A stretch of DNA of 64,000 nt from ASV31 sp965229765 (GTDB taxonomy: Bacteria > Pseudomonadota > Alphaproteobacteria > Rhodobacterales > Rhodobacteraceae): the NCBI GenBank assembly GCA_965229765.1, contig CBDDJT010000002.1, forward strand, positions 1,116,001 to 1,180,000, given 5' to 3'. Shown in pieces: positions 51,690 to 60,096 of the stretch. Both the position numbers and the translations under genes were made by a program. Numbering within the stretch: position 1 is the stretch's first letter; each line of letters opens with the position of its first letter. The notes under the pieces are model-generated. The model worked only from the letters and a program-made list of their open reading frames with translations, did no database searches and was not told the DNA's origin.

Positions 51690-52807
51690 ACGTGATGTCC
51701 CCCTTCAATGCGGCCTGCGCGGACAGGGACGTTGCCGCCCGCGCGGCGGCGGGCCCGGTTGTGGGGTATCTGGCCAGCACCGTGCCGGTCGAGATGATCC
51801 GGGGCGCAGGCGCGTTCGCCGTGCTGGTGACGGGATCGCCCGGGGATGACACCCCGGACGCGTTGCGCCGGATGGAGCCGTTTTTTTCCGGCGCAACCCT
51901 GTCGATCTTTCAGCGCTACCTCGACGGTCGGCTGGGCCATCTGGACGCGCTTGTGATCCCGCGCACCTGCGAGGAACACCTTCAGCTTTACTATCACGCG
52001 CTGGCCGAACGCGGCGGCGGGCGGCCAGAGCCGGTCTTGTTCGATGTCCTGCACACGCCGGGTGACGCGACGCGCCGCTACAATGCGGGGCGTCTGGCGC
52101 GGCTGCGCGAGCGGCTGGGAGAGATCTGCGGGCAGGCGGCACACGATGACGCGCTTGCGGCCGCAATCGCCGGCGCCAATGCGGTGCGTGCGCGGCTGGC
52201 GGCGGTGAACGCCCTGCGAACAGCCGATGCGCCGCGTTTGTCGGGCGCCGGGATGCAACGCATCACGCTGGCCTCGGCGGTCATGGCACCGGCGGGGTTC
52301 ATGGCGGCGGCGCAGGCCTTGCTGGACGCGGCACCCGGCTTGCCCGTTCGGCGCGGCGCGCGGCTTTTGCTGACGGGCAGCGCGCAGGACGACGACAGCG
52401 TCCATCGCGCCACCGAGGCCACGGGGGCGACGATCACCGCGGACGACCACGGCTTTGGCGACTGGTGGCAGCTGGATCCGGTGGGCTGCGGCGACCCGAT
52501 GGCGGCGCTTCTGGCGAAATACCACCTGAACGCCCCCTCGGTGCGCAGCTATCCGCGAGCGACGGGCGATGCACGCCTCTTGGCGGCTGCGGCGCGCGGA
52601 CGGGTGCAGGCGGCGGTCTTCTTTACCCATCAGTGGGATGACACGCTGGGTTTTGACTATCCGACACATCGAGCGCTTCTCGCCGAACAGGGCATTCCCT
52701 GCCTGTTTCTCAAGGAGCAGCCCTACCGGGCCCCGGATCACGCGGCGCTTCGGCGCGCGGTTGCGGGGTTCCTGTCCGACCACGGACTGGTGGAGGCGGC
52801 GGCATGA
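51686..52807 (+). CDS. 2-hydroxyacyl-CoA dehydratase-family subunit C, 373 aa
   Basis: Counterpart of the minus-strand subunit B: VVGYLASTVPVEMIRGAGAF, ALVIPRTCEEHLQLYYHALA (keeps one Cys), RLLLTGSAQDDDSVHRATEA, TITADDHGFGDWWQLD and the end WDDTLGFDYPTHRALL. The first conserved Cys of classical members is Ala/Ser here (YLASTVP). Overlaps gene 5 and the next gene by four bases each. Confidence 0.75.
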   Translation: MNVMSPFNAACADRDVAARAAAGPVVGYLASTVPVEMIRGAGAFAVLVTGSPGDDTPDALRRMEPFFSGATLSIFQRYLDGRLGHLDALVIPRTCEEHLQLYYHALAERGGGRPEPVLFDVLHTPGDATRRYNAGRLARLRERLGEICGQAAHDDALAAAIAGANAVRARLAAVNALRTADAPRLSGAGMQRITLASAVMAPAGFMAAAQALLDAAPGLPVRRGARLLLTGSAQDDDSVHRATEATGATITADDHGFGDWWQLDPVGCGDPMAALLAKYHLNAPSVRSYPRATGDARLLAAAARGRVQAAVFFTHQWDDTLGFDYPTHRALLAEQGIPCLFLKEQPYRAPDHAALRRAVAGFLSDHGLVEAAA

Positions 52808-54135
52808 CCGAGCGTCCCGGCGATCTGCATCCGCCCGACGCGCTGTCGTGCACAAAGGCAGCGCGGGACTGGCGGCGGGACTGGCTGACCGATCTTCGCA
52901 CCCGGGTGTTCCACGAGCACGAGCCCTACGTGATCGCCGACGGGGTGTCGCCCCACGAGATCTGCCACGTGCTGGGCGCGCCGGTGGTGTCCGTTCCGTG
53001 GTATTCCGCTGTGATCTCGGCCAAGCGGCTGTCGGGAACCTATTTCGACTTCCTGGAAGCGGAGGGCTACCACCGGGGGCTGCCGCGCTACATCTCGCTG
53101 CCGCTGGCCTCTAGCCTGCACGGCGACCCGGAGGTGGCGCCCTACGGGGGCTTGCCGAGGCCTGCCTTCATGCTGGCGCGGTTGCGCGGGGATGCGGGCC
53201 AGCGTGTGATGGAGCTCTGGGCGAGGGCGCTTGACTGTCCGCTTTACGTTCTGGACGCGTCGTCGCCCGAGACGCTTGGGCCGCGCTGGTGGGAGACCGG
53301 GCAGACCGACTGGGAAACGCTTTACGGGACCGAGAGGCTGGATTTTCAGGTCGAGCAGTTGCGCGACCTGATCGGGTTTGCCGAGGGGCAGCTGGGAAAA
53401 CGCTTCGACTGGGACGAATTCGCCGCGCAGATGCAGCGCACGAACGAACTGGGCGAGGCGGCGGACGCGGCCAAGCGGGTGCTGGCGCGGGCGCGGCGGC
53501 TGCCGGTTTCGGTGCCCGAGCAATTGCAGAACATCATGACGCCCACATGGTTCCGCGGCGATCCATGGGCCACCGATCACGTCCGGCGCTATGGCGCCGA
53601 ACTGGCTGTGGCCGCGGCCTCGGACGGTGCGGCCTGCGAGGGAGAGAAGGTCCGGCTTTTGTGGCTGAACAACGGGCTGTGGCACGACACCGGGTTCTAC
53701 CGCGCGTTCGAACAAAGCCACGGCGCGGTGTTCGTCTGGACGATGTACACGAATTTCCTGTCGGACGGGTACCGCAAGTACGGCGACGATCCGCTGCGGG
53801 CGCTGGCGGCGCGGCACATCTCGATGAACGAGCAGCTGCACATCAACCCGTGGATGTCGGACTGGATCCTGCAGATGGCGCGGGACTTTCGCGCCGACGG
53901 GGCGGTGATGCTGACCCCGGTGGGCGACCGGATGTCGGGCTTTGGCGTGCGCGGCACGGTCAACGCCTGCGAGGCCGCGGGCCTGCCCGTCGTCGAGATC
54001 GAGGCAAGCATGGTCGATGCGCGCGGATGGGACCGCGCGGCGACGACCGAACGGGTGGCAAGGTTCATCGAGCAGCGGGCGGCGCCGAAGGCTGCGGCAC
54101 GCCGGCAACAGGAGGAACGCGGTGCGCCGGGATGA
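52804..54135 (+). CDS. 2-hydroxyacyl-CoA dehydratase-family subunit D, 443 aa
   Basis: Counterpart of subunit A (43679-44950): EPYVIADGVSPHEICHVLGA, VPWYSAVISAKRLSGTYFDF, GLPRPAFMLARLRGDAGQRV, RLLWLNNGLWHDTGFYRAF, FLSDGYRKYGDDPLRALAAR, DGAVMLTPVGDRMSGFG. The usual Cys of the family is absent from the SPHEI segment and the segment after VML. A duplicated A/B and D/C pair in one cluster suggests two similar reactions or one that needs both. Confidence 0.75.
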   Translation: MTERPGDLHPPDALSCTKAARDWRRDWLTDLRTRVFHEHEPYVIADGVSPHEICHVLGAPVVSVPWYSAVISAKRLSGTYFDFLEAEGYHRGLPRYISLPLASSLHGDPEVAPYGGLPRPAFMLARLRGDAGQRVMELWARALDCPLYVLDASSPETLGPRWWETGQTDWETLYGTERLDFQVEQLRDLIGFAEGQLGKRFDWDEFAAQMQRTNELGEAADAAKRVLARARRLPVSVPEQLQNIMTPTWFRGDPWATDHVRRYGAELAVAAASDGAACEGEKVRLLWLNNGLWHDTGFYRAFEQSHGAVFVWTMYTNFLSDGYRKYGDDPLRALAARHISMNEQLHINPWMSDWILQMARDFRADGAVMLTPVGDRMSGFGVRGTVNACEAAGLPVVEIEASMVDARGWDRAATTERVARFIEQRAAPKAAARRQQEERGAPG

Positions 54136-54220
54136 TCCCGGCACCGCAAGGGCGGGTATCCGGCACAGAACCGGACCCGCAGGCAACCGCCGGGCAGGAC
54201 CGGCACAAGGGAGGAAGACG

Positions 54221-55255
54221 ATGAAAGACCTCAAGCTGACCCGCAGGGCACTGGGCGCGCTGGCCGTGGCCCTGACCTTCGGCACCGCGGCAATGGCGCA
54301 GGATTACACGATCCGCTATGCCACGCCCTATCCGCCGAACCACATCTTCAGCCGCGCAGACCAGGCGTATTTCAAGAAGGTCGAGGAAGAAAGCGGCGGG
54401 CGCGTCGCGTTTCAGCCCTACTGGGCCGGTGCGTTGATTTCCAGCCGCGAAGGCATGGACCAGCTGGCAACCGGCGTCTCGGACATGGCGTTCATCGCGC
54501 CGATCTATTCGCGTTCGGGCAAGGACATCACCAAGTCGATGAGCGGCTGGCTGGACCCCCGGCTGAACCCGGTGCAGAAGGTCGAGCTGTTCTGGCGGCT
54601 TTGGGAAAAGTACCCCGAACTGCGCGCCGAGTACGAGGACGTGCACCTGATCGCCGCCCATGCCGGCGACAACATGCACATCCAGACCGCCGACCGCGCC
54701 GTGCGCAGCGTCGAGGATCTTGCCGGACTGCGTCTGAAGGCGACCGGCGAATCCGTGACCGTGCTGAACGAGCTTGGCGCGGCCGCCGTGGCGATGCCGA
54801 TGGGTGAAGTCTATGTGGCGCTTCAGAAGGGCATCCTTGACGGCACCGTCGCGCCCTACGAGACGCTGGTCGGCTTCAAGTTCGCCGAGGTGGTGAAGTA
54901 CTACACCACCATCCCGATGCCACGCAGCGCCTATGGATCGCGCGCCATGAACCTCGACAGCTGGAACGCCCTGCCCGAGGACATCCAGAAGATCCTGACC
55001 GACAACGCCATGTTCTGGGCCGAGCAGATCGACGCTTTTGCCGCCGCGCAGGACGTCGAGGGACTGGAGTTCGGCAAGGCGCAGGGTGTCGAGTTCATCG
55101 AGCCCGACGAAGCGACGCTGGAGGCGGTGATCGCGGCGCAGAACAAGGTGTGGAGCGCGCAGGCCACGGCGCTTGACGACATGGGGCTGCCGGGAACGGC
55201 GATCATGGAAGACCTTCAGGCCTGGGGCAAGGAGATGCTGGACGCGGCGGGCTGA
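54221..55255 (+). CDS. dctP: TRAP transporter substrate-binding protein DctP, 344 aa
   Basis: Periplasmic binding protein with signal peptide (1-26, ending GTAAMAQD), then DYTIRYATPYPPNHIFSRAD, FKKVEEESGGRVAFQPYWAG, GLRLKATGESVTVLNELGAA with the ligand Arg region, MPMGEVYVALQKGILDGTVA. Binds a carboxylate by the conserved Arg. Start ATG 54221 with GGAGG upstream. 85 bases after subunit D, same operon. Confidence 0.93.
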   Translation: MKDLKLTRRALGALAVALTFGTAAMAQDYTIRYATPYPPNHIFSRADQAYFKKVEEESGGRVAFQPYWAGALISSREGMDQLATGVSDMAFIAPIYSRSGKDITKSMSGWLDPRLNPVQKVELFWRLWEKYPELRAEYEDVHLIAAHAGDNMHIQTADRAVRSVEDLAGLRLKATGESVTVLNELGAAAVAMPMGEVYVALQKGILDGTVAPYETLVGFKFAEVVKYYTTIPMPRSAYGSRAMNLDSWNALPEDIQKILTDNAMFWAEQIDAFAAAQDVEGLEFGKAQGVEFIEPDEATLEAVIAAQNKVWSAQATALDDMGLPGTAIMEDLQAWGKEMLDAAG

Positions 55256-55263
55256 CCGCCTTC

Positions 55264-55294
55264 GGGCCCGGCGGCGTCATCCGCTGCCGGGCCC
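55264..55294 (+). terminator. Intergenic hairpin between dctP and dctQ
   Basis: A 13-bp stem (one G-U pair) with a five-base loop: arms start GGGCCCGGC and end GCCGGGCCC, beginning nine bases after the dctP stop. No U tract, so probably a stabiliser that raises binding-protein levels over the membrane subunits. Confidence 0.6.
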
Positions 55295-55325
55295 ATCCTG
55301 GATCCATTTACCGCGGAGACACGCC

Positions 55326-55871
55326 ATGCAGTTGTTGCGACGGCTTGCGGCCAACGTCTATTCCCTGATCCTGCTGGTGGGATCGGCAGGCCTGATCGGG
55401 CTGATGCTGGTCGTTGGCGGCACGGTCATCTACCGATGGTTCGGCGGCACCTTCCAGGGCAGCTATGAGGTCGCAGAGACCTTTACCATCGTGACCATCA
55501 CCTCGGCGATCTTTCTGGCCACGGTGAACCGGACCCATGTGGACGTGCGGCTGATCTACCAGGGATTTCCGCGGGCGATGCGGCGCTGGACGATGACCGG
55601 CGTCGGGCTGGTCAGCCTGCTGTTCTGGGCGCTTGTCAGCTATTCGGTCTACCGGCTTGCGCTTCGCCTGAGTGCGAAGGGCGAGATCACGGATGTTCTG
55701 CGGATCGACATCGTGCCGTTCCGCTGGATGATCGTGGCCGGGTTCGTGGGCGTCACTGTGGTGCTGGCCTACCAGACATGGCGCTGGCTGCTGGGCGACG
55801 ACCCGGACGCCGAAGGCGGGCATGACCCGTCCGACAGCTATGCGGGATCGGAGGATCGTCATGGCTCCTGA
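55326..55871 (+). CDS. dctQ: TRAP transporter small permease DctQ, 181 aa
   Basis: Four membrane segments: NVYSLILLVGSAGLIGLMLV, FTIVTITSAIFLATVNRTHV, TMTGVGLVSLLFWALVSYSV, MIVAGFVGVTVVLAYQTWRW. The segment TVNRTHVDVRLI is typical of DctQ (AxxxxRxHVxVxLL). Start ATG 55326. Stop overlaps dctM by 11 bases. Confidence 0.9.
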   Translation: MQLLRRLAANVYSLILLVGSAGLIGLMLVVGGTVIYRWFGGTFQGSYEVAETFTIVTITSAIFLATVNRTHVDVRLIYQGFPRAMRRWTMTGVGLVSLLFWALVSYSVYRLALRLSAKGEITDVLRIDIVPFRWMIVAGFVGVTVVLAYQTWRWLLGDDPDAEGGHDPSDSYAGSEDRHGS

Positions 55872-57156
55872 ACTTGTCGGGCTGATCGGGTTTGTCGTCC
55901 TCTTCGGGCTGATCGCCCTGCGGATGCCCATCGCCTTTGCCATGGGCATCGTCGGTTTCGGCGGCTTCTGGTACATGACCAGCTGGACGGCGGTGACGGG
56001 GCGCATGGCGTCCGTCACGTTCGAGCTGATGTCGAACTTTACCTTCGGGGTGCTGCCGCTTTTCCTTCTGATGGCGCAGGTGACGTTCAAGTCGGGGATC
56101 GGCAAGGACCTATACGACCTCGCGGCGCGCTGGCTGGGGCACCGTCCCGGCGGACTGGCGATGGCGACGGTGTTCGGTTCTGCCGGGTTCGCGGCGGTGT
56201 CGTCATCGTCGATCGCGACGGCGGCCACCTTCGGCATGGTCGCGCTGCCCGAGATGCGGCGGCACAACTATCATCCGCAGCTGGCCACCGGCTGCATCGC
56301 GGCGGGCGGCACGATCGGATCGCTGATCCCGCCGTCGGGCATTCTCATCATCTATGGCATCCTTACCGAAAGCTCGATCGGCAAGCTGTTTCTTGCCGGG
56401 CTGATCCCCGGCATCCTGGAGGCGCTTGTCTATGTCATGGTGATCGGGCTGCTGTGCTGGCGAAACCCCAAGCTGGGGCCACCCGCGCCAAAGGCGAGCA
56501 TGGCCGTGCGGATGCGGGCCTTTCTGAAGGTCGGCGAGATCACCGCGCTTATCATACTGGTGCTGGGCGGGCTGATGATCGGCTGGTTCACGCCCACCGA
56601 GGCCGCCGCCATCGGGTCGGGCGGGGCGATCCTTATCACGGTGCTGCGCGGGCGGCTGAGCTGGAAGCAGTTCCGCGAAGCCGTGGTGTCGACGCTGATG
56701 ACGTCGGGGTTCATCTTCACCATCCTCATCATGGCCTTCATGCTGAACGGCTTTGTCGCGCTGACCAACATCCCCTACGCGATCACCGATTTCGTCGAGC
56801 ACCTGAACATGTCCCCGCTGGGCGTGGTGCTGGTCATCATGGTGATCTATTTCTTCCTGGGCATGGTGCTGGACACCGCCGGCATGATGGCGCTGACCGT
56901 GCCGATATTCTTTCCGATCGTTCAGGCGCTGGGGATCGACCCGATCTGGTTCGGCATTCTTGTCGTGCGCGCGATGGAGGTATCCATGATCACGCCGCCG
57001 ATCGGCATCACCGTCTACGTGATGTCGGGCATTGCCAAGGACGTGCCGCTTACCACGATCTTCCGGGGTGTCCTGCCGTTCGTGGTGGCGGACATCTTCC
57101 ACATTGCGTTACTGATCGCGTTCCCTGCCATCGTTCTTTTCCTGCCCAACCTGTGA
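55861..57156 (+). CDS. dctM: TRAP transporter large permease DctM, 431 aa
   Basis: Twelve-segment large subunit. GLIGFVVLFGLIALRMPIAF at the start, FGVLPLFLLMAQVTFKSGIG, GSAGFAAVSSSSIATAATFG (the conserved small-residue segment), TLGSLIPPSG-like GTIGSLIPPSGILIIYGIL and WFTPTEAAAIGSGGAI. Sodium-coupled uptake with DctP and DctQ. The next gene follows eight bases later. Confidence 0.94.
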   Translation: MAPELVGLIGFVVLFGLIALRMPIAFAMGIVGFGGFWYMTSWTAVTGRMASVTFELMSNFTFGVLPLFLLMAQVTFKSGIGKDLYDLAARWLGHRPGGLAMATVFGSAGFAAVSSSSIATAATFGMVALPEMRRHNYHPQLATGCIAAGGTIGSLIPPSGILIIYGILTESSIGKLFLAGLIPGILEALVYVMVIGLLCWRNPKLGPPAPKASMAVRMRAFLKVGEITALIILVLGGLMIGWFTPTEAAAIGSGGAILITVLRGRLSWKQFREAVVSTLMTSGFIFTILIMAFMLNGFVALTNIPYAITDFVEHLNMSPLGVVLVIMVIYFFLGMVLDTAGMMALTVPIFFPIVQALGIDPIWFGILVVRAMEVSMITPPIGITVYVMSGIAKDVPLTTIFRGVLPFVVADIFHIALLIAFPAIVLFLPNL

Positions 57157-57164
57157 GGGAGGTC

Positions 57165-58346
57165 ATGCAACAGCCGCTTTCGGGCCTGAGGGTCGTCGAC
57201 TTCACGCATGTGGTGGCCGGTCCGCTGGCCACCCATATGCTGCGGCTTCTGGGGGCCGAGGTCATCAAAGTCGAGTCGCCCGGCGGCGATCCGCTTCGGC
57301 AGTATTCGCTGGTGCCCGAGGAACGCGGCATGGCGCCGGCCTTTGTCGGCATCAACGCGGGCAAGAAATCCGTGGTGCTGGACCTGAAGTCGGAAGACGG
57401 GGCCGAAGCGGCGCGGCGGCTGATCGGCTCTGCCGATATCCTTGTCGAGAACTTCCGCCCCGGCGTGCTGGAGCGGCTTGGCTTCGGCTTCGAGGCGGCG
57501 CGGGCGCTGCGCCCGGGGCTGGTCTATTGCTCGGTCTCGGGATTTGGGCAGACCGGTCCCCTTCGCGATCACCCGGCCATTGACCAGATCGTGCAAAGCA
57601 TGTCCGGCCTGATGAACCTTTCAGGCTGCGAAGAGGACGGCCCGGTGCGCATCGGGATCCCCATCGTGGACACCTTCTGCGGCGTGATGGCCGCACTGGC
57701 CATCGTCTCGGCGGTGCTGCAACGAGAGCGTTTCGGCGGAGAGGGACAATACGTCGACGTGGCGATGCTGGACACAAGCATGGTCATGATGCTGGCCGTG
57801 GTGAACCCTTTCCTGCTGAACGGGACGCCCTTTGCAAGAACCGGCAACCGGGGGTTTTCGCGCGCGCCGACAGCCGACACCTTTCCCACGGCCGAGGGAC
57901 AGATCACCATTGGCGCGGTGCAGGAAAACCAGGTGCGAAGGCTGTTCGAAGCGCTGGGTCGGGCCGATCTGGCAGACGACCCCCGTTTCTCGGACCGGGA
58001 CGCGCGCATGTACCACGACGACGCCTTGCAGGCTGAACTTCGCGCGGCGCTGGCCGCAAGGCCCGCCGCCGAGTGGGGGCCGATCCTTGCCGAGGCCGGC
58101 GTGCCGGCGGGCGAGGTGCTGGATTTCACCGAGGTGCTGTCGCGCAGCTGGCTGGAGGAACGGGACCTGACCCTGACGATCCCCTATGACGGCGCCGAGG
58201 CGCAGATTCTGAACGCCGGGTTCCGCTATGCGACGTCCGGTCCGGGCATCGATGCGCCGGCGCCCGACCTGGGCGCGCATGGTCCAGAGGTTCTGGAAAC
58301 ACTTGGGCTGACGGCCCCGCAAGCCCGGACAGCACGCAGCGACTGA
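57165..58346 (+). CDS. Family III CoA-transferase (CaiB/BaiF) no. 6, 393 aa
   Basis: LRVVDFTHVVAGPLATHMLR, EVIKVESPGGDPLRQYSL, SVVLDLKSEDGAEAARRLIG, LVENFRPGVLERLGFGF, SVSGFGQTGPLRDHPAIDQI and catalytic-position Asp169 in GIPIVDTFCGVM. Full length and closest to the CaiB core of all six. GGGAGG lies six bases before ATG 57165. Last gene of the plus-strand catabolic operon, so the imported acid may be activated here. Confidence 0.93.
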   Translation: MQQPLSGLRVVDFTHVVAGPLATHMLRLLGAEVIKVESPGGDPLRQYSLVPEERGMAPAFVGINAGKKSVVLDLKSEDGAEAARRLIGSADILVENFRPGVLERLGFGFEAARALRPGLVYCSVSGFGQTGPLRDHPAIDQIVQSMSGLMNLSGCEEDGPVRIGIPIVDTFCGVMAALAIVSAVLQRERFGGEGQYVDVAMLDTSMVMMLAVVNPFLLNGTPFARTGNRGFSRAPTADTFPTAEGQITIGAVQENQVRRLFEALGRADLADDPRFSDRDARMYHDDALQAELRAALAARPAAEWGPILAEAGVPAGEVLDFTEVLSRSWLEERDLTLTIPYDGAEAQILNAGFRYATSGPGIDAPAPDLGAHGPEVLETLGLTAPQARTARSD

Positions 58347-58462
58347 GGGGATGCAACGCCGCCATGCGGCAACCCCGCCAAGACGCGGCCAGTGGCCCGG
58401 CCCGCGCCCGGATCGGGCCTTGCGCGCTGCTGAGCCCCCGGCACGGGCGGCGACGTACCCGC

Positions 58463-59389
58463 TTAGGCGTGGCGCTGGACCTCGTCCCTTACCAGGGCCT
58501 TGTACAGTTCCCGGATGCGCATCATGACGGGCCGGCTGCCATCGCCGATGGTCTTGCCGTCGATCTCGGCCACGGGGGTCTGCGCGCCGAAGGTGCCGGT
58601 CAGGAACGCCTCGTCCGCGCCGTAAGCCTCGTAGAGCGAGAAATTCCTTTCGAAGACCGGGATGGCGTTGGCCCGGCACAGATCGATGACCTTTTGCCGG
58701 GTGACGCCGTTCATGCAGTAGTCACCCGTCGAGGTCCAAACCTCGCCCTTGCGGACGATGAAGAAGTTGCAGGCGTTGGTGGTGTTCACGAAGCCATGCG
58801 GGTCGAGCATGAGCCCCTCGTCCGCCCCGGCCTGTTCGGCCTGAAGGCAGGCGATGACGCAGTTGAGTTTCGAGTGGCTGTTGAACTTGGGGTCCTGGCT
58901 GGTGGGCAATCCGCGCACCTGCGGGACCGAGGCAAGGCGGATGCCGTTGCCCTGGACCGTCTCGGACGGTCTGGAGTGTTCGATGATGGCCACCACGGTG
59001 GGGCCGAAGCGGCTGAGTTTGGGGTGCTGGAACGGTTTGGCCTTGCGCCCCCGGGTAATCATCAGCCGGCAGTGCGCGTCCGTCGTCATCCCGTTGGCGG
59101 CCGCGGTCCGGTTCAGAAGCGTCTTTATGTCGTCCCGCGTCAGGCCGGGATCGAGCGAGACGGCCTTCAGCGAATTGAAGAGCCGGTCCATGTGTTCATC
59201 GAAGAAGGCCCACACCCCGTCATAAAGGCGCATCCCTTCCCACATCCCGTCGCCCAGCATGAAGCCGCTGTCATAGACCGAGACCTTTGCCTCGTCCCTG
59301 TGCACAAGCTGTCCGTTCACCCAGATCAGGATGTCGTCGTTGCGGGCATCGTCCTGCGCGTCGTGCGTGGACCGGGCTTCGATGTTCAT
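58463..59389 (-). CDS. Class IV aminotransferase (branched-chain/D-amino-acid type), 308 aa
   Basis: PLP enzyme of the BCAT/D-AAT fold. ILIWVNGQLVHRDEAKVSVY and DSGFMLGDGMWEGMRLYDGV at the start, CRLMITRGRKAKP, then SHSKLNCVIACLQAEQAGAD with the PLP Lys in the SKLN segment, GFVNTTNACNFFIVRKGEVW and CMNGVTRQKVIDLC at the phosphate site. It transfers amino groups of the ABC-imported amine or amino acid, by inference from the operon. Overlaps the GntR gene by four bases. Confidence 0.88.
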   Translation of the reverse strand: MNIEARSTHDAQDDARNDDILIWVNGQLVHRDEAKVSVYDSGFMLGDGMWEGMRLYDGVWAFFDEHMDRLFNSLKAVSLDPGLTRDDIKTLLNRTAAANGMTTDAHCRLMITRGRKAKPFQHPKLSRFGPTVVAIIEHSRPSETVQGNGIRLASVPQVRGLPTSQDPKFNSHSKLNCVIACLQAEQAGADEGLMLDPHGFVNTTNACNFFIVRKGEVWTSTGDYCMNGVTRQKVIDLCRANAIPVFERNFSLYEAYGADEAFLTGTFGAQTPVAEIDGKTIGDGSRPVMMRIRELYKALVRDEVQRHA

Positions 59390-60048
59390 CGGACAAACTC
59401 CACGCTGGCGCAGACCGCATCCATGCCCTTTTGCATGTGGTCCCTGATGTGGTCCATGACACGACCGAGGTTATCGCCCGCGGCAAGGCGAAGGTAATCG
59501 TGGTTGGCGTCCATGAACACGCCGCCTATGCCGTGCTGCCGGTTGTGAATGGACATGTAGATCCGGACCAGAGGCGTCAGCTTCTTCCAGTGCGATTGCA
59601 GCAGACCGTGGTCGCTGAGATCGTAGATCCAGTCGTGAAACAGGATCTCTCCGTTGACCGCCGCACTGATGTCCTCGGCGCTGCGTGAATGATCGAGGCT
59701 ATGGTAGCGCGCCCGCAGGTCATCCAGCGCCGCATCGGTCCGCTTTTCCCAGGCCTCCTCGAAGGCAAAGCGTTCAAGGGTCGTGCGCAGGGAATAGAGT
59801 TCCTTCAGTTCGCGATGCGAAATCGAGCGCACGCGAAGGCCCTTGTAGGGCTCTTTCACCAGCAGGCCTTCTTCGGTCAGTTGCAGGATCGCCTCGCGAA
59901 GCGGGCCCCGGCTTATGTTGAGCCGCCTGGCGAGATCGGTTTCGGTCAGTCGTTCCCCCGGCGCCAGATCGCCTGCCGTAATCCGGTCGCGCAGCATGTC
60001 GCGGACTTGTCCGCTCAGCGGCAGGGGGCGAATTGCTGACAGGGTCAT
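59386..60048 (-). CDS. GntR-family (FCD) transcriptional regulator, 220 aa
   Basis: Winged helix LSGQVRDMLRDRITAGDLAP, RLTETDLARRLNISRGPLRE, AILQLTEEGLLVKEPYKGLR, then an FCD ligand domain with Arg/Glu and the metal-type His (LYSLRTTLERFAFEEAW, ILFHDWIYDLSDHGLL, HDYLRLAAGDNLG). Start ATG 60048 with GGAGG seven bases upstream. Candidate operator is the palindrome at 63124-63137 in front of the operon. Confidence 0.9.
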   Translation of the reverse strand: MTLSAIRPLPLSGQVRDMLRDRITAGDLAPGERLTETDLARRLNISRGPLREAILQLTEEGLLVKEPYKGLRVRSISHRELKELYSLRTTLERFAFEEAWEKRTDAALDDLRARYHSLDHSRSAEDISAAVNGEILFHDWIYDLSDHGLLQSHWKKLTPLVRIYMSIHNRQHGIGGVFMDANHDYLRLAAGDNLGRVMDHIRDHMQKGMDAVCASVEFVR

Positions 60049-60067
60049 GTGGCCTCCGGGGGTGAAG

Positions 60068-60089
60068 CGGGGCGGACCGATCCGCCCCG
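60068..60089 (-). terminator. Intergenic hairpin between binding-protein and GntR genes
   Basis: A 9-bp stem CGGGGCGGA / TCCGCCCCG with a four-base loop CCGA, eight bases after the binding-protein stop. No U tract. Probably lowers expression of the regulator and aminotransferase relative to the transporter. Confidence 0.55.
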
Positions 60090-60096
60090 GCAATGG

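Noticed and set aside
49120..51852. 910-codon open frame on the minus strand
   Set aside because: Shadow of three plus-strand CoA-transferase genes; composition is Arg/Pro/Ala-rich without domain signs.
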